This document shows positions 1 to 12,570 of a stretch of DNA of 64,000 nucleotides, piece after piece (position 1 is the first letter of the stretch; the number at the start of each line of letters is the position of its first letter). A program made the position numbers and the translations under genes. Below the pieces are notes generated by a model. It was not told the origin of the DNA, ran no database searches, and saw only the letters and a list, made by a program, of their open reading frames with translations. The stretch covers positions 24,064,536 through 24,128,535 of the forward strand of contig CM054062.1 of assembly GCA_028641055.1 (NCBI GenBank). Direction: 5' to 3'. This DNA is from Alopecurus myosuroides. Taxonomy: Eukaryota > Streptophyta > Magnoliopsida > Poales > Poaceae.

Positions 1-1356
1 CTCGAGTCTGTTACCCGTTACTTTCCGTTACTAGATTGCTTTTATTGTTCTGGGGGCTCGATGTTAATCAATCAACCTGTTATTAATAATATGCTGATAA
101 GGCACCGGCAGGAGGCCCTTTGTGGTTTTGAGGCCTGCTAGTGTCGAACTTAATTAGGAAAAGGGTCTTGTCTACTGATCCATGATGAGCGTGCTCACCG
201 CATCCGGGTGGTAGTATGGGACCCCCCTCGACTTAGACCTGATCTGCAGCTTGTCCGAAGAGCCACACTTAGTTCGGGTGTTCCATTTGCTCCTTGCATA
301 ATGGGTGGATCCCCCATGGTTACTTATGATGATGATGCATACAGGGCGAGGCCTGTAGTGCCGGGGTGTTGTGTCCTGCGGGAGTTTTGCACACCTGCGC
401 TGAGTATTCGGCTGCGTGGCTGGGACCTTATAGCTCCGTGGCTCCTAGGATGGGTTGTAGAGATGGTTTGGGTCGTGTCAAGCCAACCTGAGTTTTAGTT
501 GGTGGCTTGAGTGTGTACGGGTACTGGAGCACACCCTGCAGGGATAAATCTTCTCGAGAAGCCGTGTTTTCCGCGGTTATGGATTACTTGGTGAAAGTAC
601 TGGCTAACAAGTACCCAGAACAACTTACACCTAATGATAATAACTTGACTAGTAATAGTCTTATTGACACAACAACCTGATCCATTATTCATTAATCCAA
701 CTGTGTGAGTTATCCTCGGATTGCTTCTTTGGATAAGGGGCGAGATCCAGGATGGGTTTGTTTGGAGTTACTTTCAGTTGGTTACTATCCTCGATCTTAT
801 CTTCTTTCTGTTAGCCGGAAGTTGTAGTATCTCTCTGTAGTTGGTTAGTGCAGCATGCTGTTGCTTATTTGCAATAACCCCTTCCTTTCCGTTGATCCTA
901 AAGAATTTGTATCTTGTGATGACTGGCTACGCCGGTATCTTGTGAGTATGGGTTTTTATCCACTTGCCAGTACTTAACCGTACTGACCCACGAATCTCTT
1001 TCGTGGCTGCAAATTCCAACTTGCAGTCAACAGGTTTGAAGTCTGACGATGTTAGCTTGGGAATCCCTCCGGCTTGGCCTGGGCAGGGATTGGACGCTCT
1101 CGGTTATCTTCAGGACTCTTAGTCCAACTTGTATCTTGTCCGTAGCCGGACGTTTGTTTCTTCCGCTGTTATTTGGATCTTTGTAATGTATCAGTTGTAA
1201 CCCTGGCTCGTCTTGTATCTATCTGTTTCTGTTGTAATTGTGGATTATTCGTGAACTATTGTAATGTTATCACAAGTGGCAACCTGGAATCGGTTATTAT
1301 GTGGAGTTTGGCGGGAATGCTGAAATCTGCATAGTGCCCGGTCCCGGGGCGTCACA
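1..1356 (-). mobile_element. Gypsy-like LTR terminus, minus strand, cut by window edge
   Basis: Read on the minus strand, the stretch begins at 1356 with TGTGACGCCCCGGGACC, the kind of start seen in long Triticeae gypsy LTRs. It runs leftward past the window edge, so length, second LTR and TSD cannot be seen. No coding region is convincing here; short ORFs at 208-498 and 495-692 show no family features. The sequence to the right changes abruptly at 1357 to a different LTR-like repeat, which suggests this element inserted into that repeat. It could instead be a solo LTR or a truncated end. Confidence 0.5.
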
Positions 1357-3560
1357 CCTAGAGACAATAATATTCACTTATTATTCTATCTCCAAGTTCA
1401 TTATGAAGTTTATAGCATCATGCTATAACCGCTATAGTACTTGAAAAGTGAGTTTTCAAAGAAAATGTGTAAAGATATAAAGAAACGATAGTTCCTAACG
1501 ATAGTTCCTAATCTTGTCTCTAAGATTACCTTATGATTTGTGAGATGATCATGCTTTCCTGATCATGGACTCTGTTAAGTCTAGCAAACATAATAGTTTA
1601 TTGTTAGAGTAAAAATAGTACTGAACTGGCCCAAATATATGATCTTGCTAAGAAACTGATAATTTTAATGTATTTAGCAAAGTGAACATGGAGTTGAGAT
1701 TGACTATAATTCCTATACTATGAGAATATCTAGTTATCGCACAATCGACTGTTATGCTTTGGATGTCTTCAAACGTCCACCGTAACAGATTATGACGTTG
1801 ATGTGTGGGTATAATCTAGAGCATGTAATGGAACTGAGATCGTTCACAAATACTCCCTCCGTTCCACAATATAAGATGTTTTAGACTTTTTCCATATTCA
1901 CGTACATACATATGTATCTAGACACATTTTAGTGTATATGTACACTCACTTTAGTGTGTAACTAGACAACATGTGAAATAGCTAAAACATCTTATATTAT
2001 GGAATGGAGGGAGTAGTACTTAACTCCTCCAGACAATGGGGAGATACATCCTCTGGGCGCTCTTCGTATCATCGATGTCAATTGATCGTCTAGCTAGACA
2101 CAGTGTGATTTATCACAAGGACATCAGGGATATTGATGAGAAAAGAGAGTGTTATTTGTACGAGTTTTATATGTGTTGTGATAAAATGATTTGATCACAC
2201 TAGAGCACATTGTCTACCTCGTGATAACGTTGGTATCGTGAAGTTAAGGCAATAAGTGCAATGAGTAACTTGATAAATCCTTCATTCTTCGTGGACACAT
2301 AGGAGCCACCATGGGTGTCCACGGCTCCGATGTTGGTTATTATTCGGTAAGTTCCCAAACATGGTTGCGTGCTACCGAATCTTTACGGATCACACGCTTA
2401 AGCCATGCCGACATTTAACTGGGAGAATAAATATGTTTCTAATGGTTTTATCAATGGTAAGTGTCGATACGGTATCACAGAAACAAGTCTAGTGTCAATC
2501 GGAGGTGTTTTGGAGAAGTTACTATAAGAGAGAAATTATGCCGGGGGGCAGCATTTTATCGGAGAGATTACGGAGGACATGCTATCTCCAGGGGTGTTAT
2601 AATTATGTTTTTAATATTTGTAGATAAGACCGATGATTTTATCTATAGGTATTATATGGTCCCGAAAGAGTTTCGGGCATAAATCGAGAAGAGGGGAAGT
2701 GCCAAAAGGGGGCAGATCTGCCTCCATGGTCGCACCCATCACTCGGAGCTGGAAGGTAGGCCCAAGGGCACACACATGGGATCATTACTCTTTCCTGGTT
2801 CCTTCCTTATTTGGTTTGAGAGAGAAAAGAAAAGTACCAAGGGAAAAAGGAGGAAAGGGAGAAAAGGAAGGAGGAGGGGAATTGGACTCTCAAACGGAGT
2901 CCAATCCGAATTCCCCTAGGAGGGAGTGCGACCAATGAGGGAGGCTAGAAACCGACATCCCCCCATATGGAAGAAACCTCCTGGATCCACCTATATAATC
3001 CCACCTCCTCTCATTGAGAGAACATCAAAAACATAATTGTCATTGTACTAATTCTCTCTCTTTCTATTAGACTTAGATCATCTAACTAGACTCTCTAATT
3101 AGATCCCCCTAATTGGGTTGGAGCTTCTTCTAATGAGGGTTTTAAGGTGTCCTCTCCCATTTAGGTCCAACTCTAATCAGTATTCTCTCTCATCTAGTGA
3201 GAACTTCCATATTCATATAGTTGTAATCATAATTGATTAGATCTACCAATCAACAACACCTAAGGACCGTCTCTCTTTGTCCGTGTCGATTCCTAGGCGG
3301 CGGAGCGCTGATGGGTTGAAACGAGCGTATGTGTGCACACCATAAGAGGGATTACACGTGTGATCCTTGACGAGGGCAGCTTAACGACATCCTTACAACT
3401 ATGCCTAGTTGTGAGGATCTATGGTTTTTCAGAATCTACTACGACTACATTGATATTCCACTTCCAATGAGTTGTGATACTAGACCATTGCATGTATTGG
3501 CATGCATTGTTATCTCCATAGTGATCTTCGCGGTTACGTTGGGCGAATTTTTTTAGTTCT
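1357..3560 (+). repeat. Degenerate Copia (Angela/BARE-like) LTR relic
   Basis: Position 1357 starts with CCTAGAGACAATAATA, resembling the CCTAGAGGCAATAATA just inside Angela/BARE-type LTR starts. Around 2290-2350 a block ordered like the central part of those LTRs follows (a GGAGCCACC...GGCTCCG stretch, then GTTGGTTATTATTCGG). Near 3540-3570 it ends in sequence like TTCTGCAACGTACGC. There is no reading frame of interest; the ORFs at 2461-2938 are low-complexity. It is interrupted by a MITE at 1851-2015. The left end appears to have been removed or displaced by the gypsy-like LTR at 1-1356. The family assignment is an inference from remembered layout. Confidence 0.4.
1851..2015. mobile_element. 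Stowaway-type MITE
   Basis: 165 bp bounded by TACTCCCTCCGTTCCACAAT and its imperfect inverted copy ending GGAATGGAGGGAGTA, with the TA target dinucleotide at both ends. The arms (ATAAGATGTTTTAGAC / AAAACATCTTATATT) pair over most of the length, so it can fold into a hairpin. This is the classic Triticeae Tc1/mariner-derived MITE and has no coding capacity. Confidence 0.9.
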
Positions 3561-3899
3561 GCAACGTACGCTAGTAGTATGGGGGTCTCTTCTCTAAATT
3601 TTATTAGCTCATTATTTTAGTTTTGTTTACAAAGCTAGAGGAAATCATGTCCCCACAATTGTCCCACTCGAACTTTGCATTTATCCTCTCCCATAGTTCG
3701 ACTGTCGCTGTGAGAAACCTGGAACCAACACAAACCTTGATCAAAACAGGAATTACCCTAGCTAGCAACTATAGTCATCCAAGTGGCACCACGAGCAAGT
3801 GTCGACATGTCATGTTGCCTCTTGTTCGCACGCGCGAGCACGTACTTATCATTGGTCAGGTGATGTAAGCGTCCAACAAAGGAATCGGTTGCCTGCTCC
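3561..3899. other. Low-copy-looking flank, no gene recognised
   Basis: About 340 bp between the Copia-like relic and the Harbinger-like element. ORFs at 3623-3868 (+) and 3758-4066 (-) have no recognisable domain, and the second runs across the element boundary. I see no promoter or repeat signal. Confidence 0.4.
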
Positions 3900-4945
3900 T
3901 TAGAGCACCTACATCGGTGCTCCCAATAGAGTGTCCAACAAGTATGTCGGACATGCACTATCGGGAGCGCCGATACAAGTTGCTGCTCTATTGAGAGTGT
4001 CTCCCCCCACTGGGAGCTCCCAACAGATATTCTTCCCAAATATTTTTGGAACATAGATACAAACAAACATGTTCATTGAAATTTAACAAAACATTACAAA
4101 ATTGGAGGATAGTTGACAAACTTAATCTGAATTCAAACTAAACCCTGACCCCTAGATATAGCGGATGGTGATGCCAGTTTGCCGCTCGACGTTGGTGATG
4201 TCGTCGAGATCCGTCGTGTGTTTATGGTTGCGGCCTCAAGAAACTTACATGCCTTCGGGTCGCCACCCTTGCGAGAGCCAGTGGTGATGTTAGATCTAGC
4301 CGTCCTGGATGGTAGCTTCCATGGCTGCCTGCCTACCAAGCCATTGCGTCTCCTGCCAAACTTCCACTTTCCGCTCCTCGAATGGTTGGCCGGCCGATGG
4401 AAGAGGCGGCTCAAGAACGTCATTGATACGTCCATTTTGCATCACTGTTTTATATTGTCATTTTCTATTATTCATCGATATATTTCATGTTATGATGCAT
4501 CACTTGTGTTATTTTATCTTATTTTGCACATTTCATAATTTTGAGAGAATAAACACCTGAACCAGAAATCTGATGGAAGAAACACCATCGATATACCCTA
4601 TTTCAGAAGATCAGAAGAAGAGGGGGATACCGGAGGAGTCTTAGAAGGTCCGGGGAGGAAGTGAGCCAGAAGGGCACCCGGAGGGGGGGCACCTGGGGCC
4701 CACACCACCAAGCAGCGCCCCCATCCTCCCTTGGCCACACCTAGGGGTAGTGTGGCCCCCCTAGCCCACTCTCGGGCGCCCCTTTCGCGTACTTGACCCC
4801 CAGGGAACCCTAAGCCCCAGATGATCATTGAAGAATTATTCCGCCGCCGCCTCGGGGCGGAAAACACCAGAGAGGGAAAAGCTCTCCGGCAGGGAGAAAT
4901 CTGCCGGGGAAATTCCTCTCCGAAGAGGGGAAATCATCGCCATCG

Positions 4946-5199
4946 CAACAACTAACAATTTCTACTTCCTCGAACAAGAGCTTGCTTTTAGTTCACGTTA
5001 GCTACATTCGTTTTAATAGAAAGATGGGAAAGGCTAGGTTAGCAGAAGACTATGCTTGTGCCACAAACTTATTGCTTCAGAGAAGCATTTCTTCAATGAA
5101 TCTTACTCGGTACAGTATGAATAAGGGACACGTATCTAAATATTATGTTCTAACATTCCTATTTTGGTTGGCTGTTTCTCAAATGAAAGAGCACCATCG
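4946..5199. other. 254 bp stretch present only in the 5' LTR
   Basis: The 3' LTR reads straight from GCCATTG to GTCATCGCTCCGGG near 17020-17045. The 5' LTR has an extra 254 bp between the equivalent bases. CCATCG occurs at both borders (4940-4945 and 5194-5199), either a 6 bp duplication or the LTR's own short repeats. There are no inverted ends and no poly(A). An ORF runs through it (4982-5245) but shows no family I know. It could be filler DNA from break repair, possibly organelle-derived. Confidence 0.7.
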
Positions 5200-5671
5200 C
5201 TCCGGGCATCATCAAGATCGTCATCGTCATCATCATCACCACTAGCACCATCACCCTCATCATCCACCTTCATCTCGATGTAACAATTAGGGGCCTCTAT
5301 CGTTGTTTTACATTAGATCTCTCTCCCGGTGTGGATTACTTGCTAGTAGTTGATGCTTGTGAGATTTATCGGTGTTAGCAATTTATGACCAGATTGTTAT
5401 TATCCATTATATCACCTCTGATTATGATTCGTATGATGTCTTGTGAGTAGTTCGTTTAGTTCTTGAGGACATGGAAGAAGTCATGATGTTAGTAGTGAAG
5501 TTATGTTGAAGTAATATCTCGTGGTTCGGTATTTAAGTTGTGATGCTATTCTTCTAGTGGTGTCATGTGAACGTCGACTACATGATACTTCACCTTTATG
5601 GGCCTAGGAGGATGCATTGTGTATTTGGCTACTAATTGTGGGATTGCCGGAGGGACCGAAACCTAAACCCT

Positions 5672-7262
5672 TGATACGTCTCCAATGTATCTATAATTTT
5701 TGATTCTCCACGATCATATTTTGCCAATTGCTACTTGTTTTCTCCCAAATTTTTGTCATTCTTATCGATTTTCCGGACTAACCTATTGACAAGATGCAAC
5801 AGAGCCAGTTCCCTGTTTTTTGTTGTTTTTAGTTTCAGGAAAGTTGTTCTGGAAATATTCTCGGAATTGGAAAGTTCGAAGCCCGGAAGTCCTATTTTCC
5901 CCGGAAGCATCCACAAGACCAAAGAGGAGTAAAAGAGGGGCAACAGGGGGGCCACACCATAGGGTGGCGTGGGTCCCCCTGGCCGCGACACCTATGGGTG
6001 TGGGGCCCCTGGAGCTCCATCGCCTTTGCCCTTTCGCCTATTTAAGCCCCCCGGATGGAAAACCCTAGGCACCTGATCAAAATCCCCGAAAAAGTTCCGC
6101 AACCACCGTCACCATCAACCCTAGATCAGGAAGGTTCTCGATCTGTTTTCCGGCACCCTGCCGGAGAGGAAATCATCACCGGAGGCTTCTACATCACCAT
6201 GCCTGCCTCCGGAGTGATGCGTGAGTAGTTCATCCCTGGACTACAGTTTCATAGTCGTAGCTAGATGGTTGTGTCCTCCTCATATGCCTCCATGTTTAGA
6301 TCTTGTGAGCTTCCTATCATGATCGAGATTGATCTTATGTAATTCTATATGCTGTGTTTGCTAGGATCCGATGAATATTGACCTTATGCCAAGTTGATTA
6401 TAGTATTTATTGCATATGTTATTTGTGATCTTGCATGCTTTCCGTTGCTAGTGGTTATTCTGGCCAAGTAGTTCCTAGTGACTCCAAGAGGGAGTATTTA
6501 TGCTTGATAGTGGGTTCATGCCTCCTTGTTGCCTTGCTCGAGTGACAGAAACGTGAAGGGGGAGTATGTGCTGTTGCCATTAGAGATAAAACAGCGGTGA
6601 GAGTGCCCGCGTGCATAATCATTGCTTACATTACACACTTTGTTTAATGCAATTATCTCTTGCTTGCAACTTAATACCTAAGGGGGTTCAGATGATAACC
6701 TGAGGGTGGATTATTAGTCATAGATGCAGATGGATGTCGGTCTATGTATCTTGTTGTAATGCCCGCACTAAATACCATAGTAATCTTCATATTATATTGT
6801 GCACTACGGTGCAACCTCTATTTTTCAATTGCCCAGCTGTAATTTGTTCACCCAGCATGCTATCTTTTATGGAGAGACATCACTAGTGAAACTATGAACC
6901 CCGATCCATTTTCCACACTGTTATACAAACCATAACAATTTCCTGCTTTTTTACTTACTGCAAGCATACACTATTTTCCCACACTACACGTCTAATCTTT
7001 GTTTTAAGCAAGACCGGTGAGATTGACAACCTCACTGTACCGTTGGGGCAAAGTATTTTGGTTGTGTTGTGTGCAGGTTCCACGTTGTTGCTGACACCGG
7101 TGAAGCGCCAGCACCACCGTCAGTGGCATCAACCTTCTGAAGGTCCTCTTTCTCCTACTGGATTGATAACCTTGGTTCCTAACTAAGGGGAAATACCTAC
7201 CGATGTGCTCATCACACTCTCCTCTTGGGGTATCCCAACAAATGTGTGTATCACGAGCATCA
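5672..7262 (+). mobile_element. Solo gypsy LTR inside the 5' LTR
   Basis: 1,591 bp from TGATACGTCTCCAATG to CACGAGCATCA, flanked by ACCCT at 5667-5671 and 7263-7267. The corresponding site in the 3' LTR (about 17510) is uninterrupted. TGATACG...CATCA ends are shared with the host LTR class, so this is a relative from the same broad gypsy group. A TATA-like CTATTTAAG lies near 6037. No internal domain remains, so it is a product of LTR-LTR recombination. Confidence 0.9.
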
Positions 7263-7786
7263 ACCCTCGTTAGGAAACCAATGCACAAGGGAGTGTAGGA
7301 TCCCGGAGTTTTAAGGTTGTGGTTAGATTTATCTTAATTAAATTCTTGTATTTACGGTTGCTTACGAGAGGTATAATATCAAGTATGTATTAGTCCTAGT
7401 TGGGAGGTGCATTAGCATAGGTTCTCCCAGACAACACTTCACGAACCAATAAATATTAATCAACCGTAATGAAACAAAAGCACTTGACGAAATTCCCATA
7501 TGTCCTCGAGAACGTTTGGTAATCATAAGTAGAACAACCGGCTTGTCCTTTGCTCTAAGAAGGATTGGGACACTCGCTGCAATATTATTTACTGCACTTT
7601 ATTTACACGCACTTTATTTATCTGTTATATAAAAAACCTCCAAAACCCCGTTTGCTAGTGTTTACAGTGAATCCTCTATCCAACCTGCTTGTCAACACCT
7701 TCTACTCCTCGTTGGGTTCGACACTCTTATTTATTGAAAGTACTATGATACACTCCCTACACTCGTGGGTCATCAAGACTATTTTC

Positions 7787-7804
7787 TGGCGCCGTTGCTG
7801 GGAG
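7787..7804 (+). promoter_or_regulatory. Primer binding site (tRNA-Asp type)
   Basis: TGGCGCCGTTGCTGGGAG lies 11 bp inside the 5' LTR end and complements the 3' end of plant tRNA-Asp with one mismatch. This is the usual minus-strand primer site of Athila-like elements in cereals. Confidence 0.85.
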
Positions 7805-7889
7805 TGAAGCGTTATTGGAAAGTGGAATTGGTAAGAGAAACTTTTACTGTGAGTGTTGTTTTTATTTCTGTCTGTTGTTTTATTTCAAT

Positions 7890-8964
7890 ATGGAGAATAC
7901 TTTTGGTTCTCTGTTTAGGGGTACTTCTACCGTTACTACTAGGGTAGTAGGTAACCCGTTATCTTCTGAATTAGATCCTTATAAAATACCTATGAAAATT
8001 GTTGGACGTGTTATGGATAACTACTATTACGGTGATGGAACTGTCTATCCCGGTGATCATTTGCTCTTTATACATGAATTATGCGAGTTATTCAGGTGTG
8101 CAGGTATTACAATGGATCAAGTTAAAAGGAAATTATTTTATTTATCGCTGAAAGCAAGAGCCGTTGAATGGTTCAAACTACTGAAGAATGGTGAATCTAT
8201 TGGATGGGAGGAAATTGTTCCTCTCTTTTATTCTAAATTCTGTCCTCCTAGTGAGATTCATAAAGACCGGAATCAAATATATAATTTCTGGCCTCATGAT
8301 GGAGAGAGTATTGCCCAAGCGTGGGGGAGAATAAAGTTATTAATGCTCAAATGTCCCGTTTATGAACTCCCGAGTAATATTGTTATCAATAATTTTTATG
8401 CAAGGCTTTCTCTTCATGACAACGATTTATTTGATGTTTTTTGTTCTGGATCATTCACACATATCAAGGAAGAAGATAAATAGGATCTTCTTGGCCGTAT
8501 TCAAGAAAACACTGAATTATGGGAGAATGACAAAGGTAGAAAGTCAGGTATAAATTATGACTATGAATGCATTAAATATTTTATGGGAACTAATAATTTC
8601 TATAAAGTTAGTGCTGTTTGTGGTCTTGATTCTCAAATCTTTGCAAAATTTCTTAAAGCTTTTGCCTCCTATCTTGATATTTCTAAAAAAGGATTATCAC
8701 AAATACCATGCACCTTATAAAGATATTGTTCCTGCTAGTAATATAGAAGTGCATGCTGTTAATCTTGTTGTTCCTGAGCCTTATGTTGAAAGAATGCCTT
8801 TCCCTGCTAAGGTGAAAGAACACTCTATGGTGGCTAGTGTGGTTAATAAGAGTAATAAGAAACCTATAGAACCTGATGAACAAATAATTGTTGAACCTGC
8901 TGTAGCAATAGTAAAAGATCTTGTTTGTGGAAATGTAGAGGATGAACACATTGTATTTTGTTAG
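7890..8964 (+). pseudogene. gag of the Athila-like element, broken
   Basis: The ATG at 7890 fits the family's start (MENTFG...). The capsid-like region is recognisable by HLLFIHELCELF, WFKLLKNGESI and a FWPHDGESIAQAWGR block, characteristic of Athila-like gag in cereals. A TAG stop interrupts the frame at 8481-8483, the same frame continues to about 8720, and a frameshift then moves it to the frame that runs to another TAG at 8962-8964. It would have built the virus-like particle. Three lesions make it non-functional. Confidence 0.8.
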
Positions 8965-9572
8965 GATGCTTCTAATATTGTTTCCCATCCTCATAGACCT
9001 AAGAAAACTAGTGTTCATGTGCTTTCTGTTAAGATTGGTGATCATTGCTATTATGGTTTGTGTGATATTGGTGCTAGTTCTTGTGCTATTCCTTATGAGC
9101 TTTATAGAGAAATTATGCATGAATTTGGTTCTTGTGAGCTTGAAGATATTGATGTGGTTATTCAGCTTGTTAATAGAGAAACTGTCTTTCCGATTGGTAT
9201 TCTTAGAGATGTGGAAGTTTTATGTGGTAAGATTAAATATCCCACTAATTTTCTAGTACTTGTTAAGGCCGCTAGTAAAACTTGTCCTATTGTTTTTGGT
9301 AGACCTTTCTTGAACACTTGTGGTGCTATTATAGATTTTAATAGGGAGAAGATTTTGACTAAATTTGATGGGAAATCTTATGAGTTCAATTTCTCCAAAT
9401 TTGCTAGAGCACCTTATGAATCTAAATTGCCTGGTGAGAATTTTAAAGTTGAACAACTTGCTTCTATGATCTTGCTCCTAACAATGTTTTGCAGCAATAT
9501 ATGGAGGACCATGAGAGTGAGTTCTTTATGGAAGAGAGAAATTAGATTGACGATATTCTTCTTCGTCAACCG
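8965..9572 (+). pseudogene. Aspartic protease region of the Athila-like element, broken
   Basis: Reads in the same frame as the gag C-terminal part. LCDIGASSCAIP (about 9058-9095) is the retroviral-type aspartic protease active site (D-x-G-A-S), followed by IVFGRPFLNTCGA, the second conserved block. A frameshift near 9470 and a TAG in the next frame near 9544 separate it from reverse transcriptase. In an intact relative this would be one continuous gag-pol frame. Confidence 0.8.
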
Positions 9573-11380
9573 GTGATACTGAAACATAATTTACCCGTGG
9601 AAGACTTGGGTACCACATTACCACCCAAGGAGGATCCTGTTTTTGATTTAAAACCTTTGCCTGATGATCTTAAATATTCTTATATTGATGATAAGAAAAT
9701 ATATCATGTTATTCTTAGTGCTAAACTTTCAGGTGAAGAAGAGGAAAGATTATTGGGAATTTTGAAGAAACACCGTGGATCTATTGGATATACTCTTGAT
9801 GATTTGAAGGGAATTTCTCCTACTATATGTCAGCATGCTATTAATACTAAACCTGATGCAAAGCCAGTAGTTGAACATCAACGCCGTTTAATTCCTAAGA
9901 TGAAGGAAGTGGTAAGAAATGAGGTATTAAAACTCCTTGATGCTGGTATTATTTTTCCTATTGTTGATAGTAGATGGGTGAGCCTTGTGCATTGTGTCCC
10001 TAAGAAGGGAGGAATGACTGTTGTGCCTAATGAAAACAATGAGATTATTCCACAAATAGTAGTAGTTGGTTATAGAATGTGCATTGATTTTAGAAAGGTT
10101 AGTAAATTTACTAATAAAGACCATTATCCTTTACCCTTTATTGATCAAATGCTAGAGAGGTTGTGTAAGAAAACTCATTTTTTTTCTTTCTTGATGGTTA
10201 TTCTGGGTTTTCTCAAAGTGGTGTTAGGAAGCAAGATCAAGAGAAAACAACCTTTACTTGTCCTTATGGTACTTATGCTTATAGACGTATGCCTTTTGGT
10301 TTGTCTAATGTTCCTGCTACTTTTCAAAGATGCATGTCTGCTATTTTTCATGGTTTTTGTGAATAGATTGTGGAAGTATTCATGGATGATTTCTCCGTCT
10401 ATGGAACTTCTTTTGATAATTGTTTGCACAACCTTGATAAAGTTCTGCAGAGATGTGAGGAAACTAATCTTGTTCTTAATTGTGAGAAATGCCACTTTAT
10501 GGCGAATGAAGGAATTGTTCTTGAACATAAAATTTCTGAAAGAGGTATTGAAGTTGATAGAGCTAAAGTGGAAGCAATAGAGAAAATACCCTCTCCTAGG
10601 GATGTTAAAGGTATTCGTAGTGTTTTTGGTCATGCTGGTTTTTACAAGAGGTTTATTAAAGATTTCTCTACAATATCAAAGCCACTTACTAATCTTCTTC
10701 AAAAAGATGTACCATTTGTTTTTGATGATGATTGTAACGAAGCTTTTGAAACTTTAAAGAAGGCTTTAACTACTACTCCTATTGTTCAACCACCTGATTG
10801 GAATTTACCTTTTGAAATTATGTGTGATGCTAGTGATTTTGTTGTAGGTGTTGTTCTCGGACAACGCGTAGATAAGAAGTTGAATGTTATTCATTATGCT
10901 AGTAAGACTCTTAATGCTGCTCAAAAGAATTATGCTACTACTGAAAAAGAGTTCTTAACTATAGTTTTTTCATGTGATAAGTTTAGACCTTATATTGCTG
11001 ACTCAAAGGTTACTATTCATACTGATCATGCTGCTTTTAGATACCTTATTGAAAAGAAAGATGCTAAGACTAGGCTTATTAGATGGGTGTTGCTTTTACA
11101 AGAGTTTGATTTGCATATTGTGGATAGGAAAGGTGCTGAAAATCCTATTGCTGATAAGTTGTCTAGATTGGAAAATATTACTTTTGACCCTATTCCTGTT
11201 AATGATAGTTTTCGAAATAAACAGTTGGCTGCAATAAAGGTAAAGTCCCAAGCTCCATGGTATGCTGATTATGCTAACTTTATTGTTTCAAAGTATTTGC
11301 CTCCAACATTTACAGCTCAACAAAGAAGAAAATTCTTCTATGATTTGAGGCATTCTTTTTGGGATGACCCACATTTATAT
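9573..11380 (+). pseudogene. Reverse transcriptase and RNase H of the Athila-like element, broken
   Basis: The RT start is marked by LPVEDLGTT and ICQHAINTKPDAKPVVEHQR. Fingers and palm follow to about 10175, where a run of T bases (10178-10187) brings a frameshift. The palm continues in the new frame and meets a TAG at 10364-10366 just before FMDDFSVYG, the catalytic motif of this clade (about 10379). The thumb and connection follow, then RNase H with the MCDASDF and HTDHAAFRY blocks (about 10820 and 11020). The element cannot make a full RT. Confidence 0.85.
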
Positions 11381-12570
11381 AAAGAAGGAGTAGATGGTAT
11401 TATGAGAATATGTGTTCCTCATCATGAACAACATGAAATATGGAAGAAGTGCCATAGTAGTGCTTATGGAGGACATCACGCTAGAGATAGAACCGCACAG
11501 AAGGTTCTACAGTCAGGTTTCTAATGGCCTACTCTCTTTAAAGATGCACGTAATTTTTTTTTATCTTGTGATGAATGTCAAAGAGTAGAAAATATTTCTA
11601 GACGTAATGAAATGCCTATGAGTTATTCTCTTGTTATTGAACCTTTTGATTGTTGGGGATTTTACTTTATGGGTCATTTTGCTCCTTCGAATGGTTACAC
11701 TCACAATCTTGTTGTTGTTGATTATGTTACTAAGTGGGTAGAAGCTATATCTGCAAAAAGTGCTGATGGTGAGACCTCTTTAAAAATGCTTAAATATGTT
11801 ATTTTCCGTAGGTTTGGTGTGCCTAGATATCTTATAACTGATGGAGGTTCTCATTTTATTCATGGTGGTTTTAGAAAAACCCTTGCTAAATATTATGTTA
11901 ATCATAGAATTTCCTCAGCTTATCATTCTCAAGCCAGTGGGCAAGTAGAATTATGAAATAGAGAAATTAAATCTATCTTGCAAAAGACTGTTAATAAATC
12001 TAAGAAGAATTGGTCTGAAAAGTTGAATGATGTTTTATGGGCTTATAGAACCGCTTATAAAAATCCTATGGGTATGTCTCCCTATAAAATGTTTTATGGA
12101 AAAGCTTGTCACTTTCCTTTAGAATTAGAACACAAAGCTTATTGGGCAGTGAAAGAACTTAATAAAGATTTTAAACTTGCTCGTACGAAAAGAATGCTTG
12201 ATTTGAATCATCTAGATGAATGGAGATGTGAAGCTTATGAAAATGATAAACTCTTTAAAGATAAAGTTAAACAATGGCATGATAAAATAATTCTTAAAAG
12301 AGAGTTTCATGTTGGTGAGAAAGTTCTATTGTATTGGTCTCGTATAAAAATTTTTGCAGGAAAATTACTCTCTAGATGGGGAGGACCTTATATTATTGAA
12401 CAAGTGTATCGTTCCGGTGCAATTAAAATTGCTTCCCTCAAAGATAACACTACACAAGTGGTAAATGGGTAAAGACTCAAACATTATATTTCTGGGGATT
12501 CTTATGATGACGATGTTGATGTTATTCAAGTAATGACTCCGGAGAAGTTCATTAGAGGGAAGATTCCAGA
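11381..12570 (+). pseudogene. Integrase of the Athila-like element, broken
   Basis: The N-terminal zinc-binding His-His-Cys-Cys region spans the [10 protein letters not shown] and CDECQR blocks (about 11448-11585) and is cut by a TAA at 11522-11524. In the catalytic core the first acidic residue appears replaced: the block reads GFYFMG where an Asp is expected. The second Asp (ITDGGSHF) and the Glu (SGQVEL) remain. A TGA at 11954-11956 and a TAA at 12470-12472 are further stops in the same frame. The C-terminal part with KVLLYWSRIKIFAGKLLSRW is preserved. Confidence 0.82.

Larger units (their letters stand above)
4424..7775 (+). repeat. 5' LTR of the Athila-like element (interrupted twice)
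   Basis: Starts TGATACG, ends GGGTCATCA. Removing a solo LTR (5672-7262 plus 5 bp duplication) and a 254 bp foreign stretch (4946-5199) leaves about 1,502 bp, the same as the 3' LTR after removal of its own insertion. Segments such as 5280-5670 align with 17120-17510 base by base apart from scattered substitutions. Confidence 0.88.
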
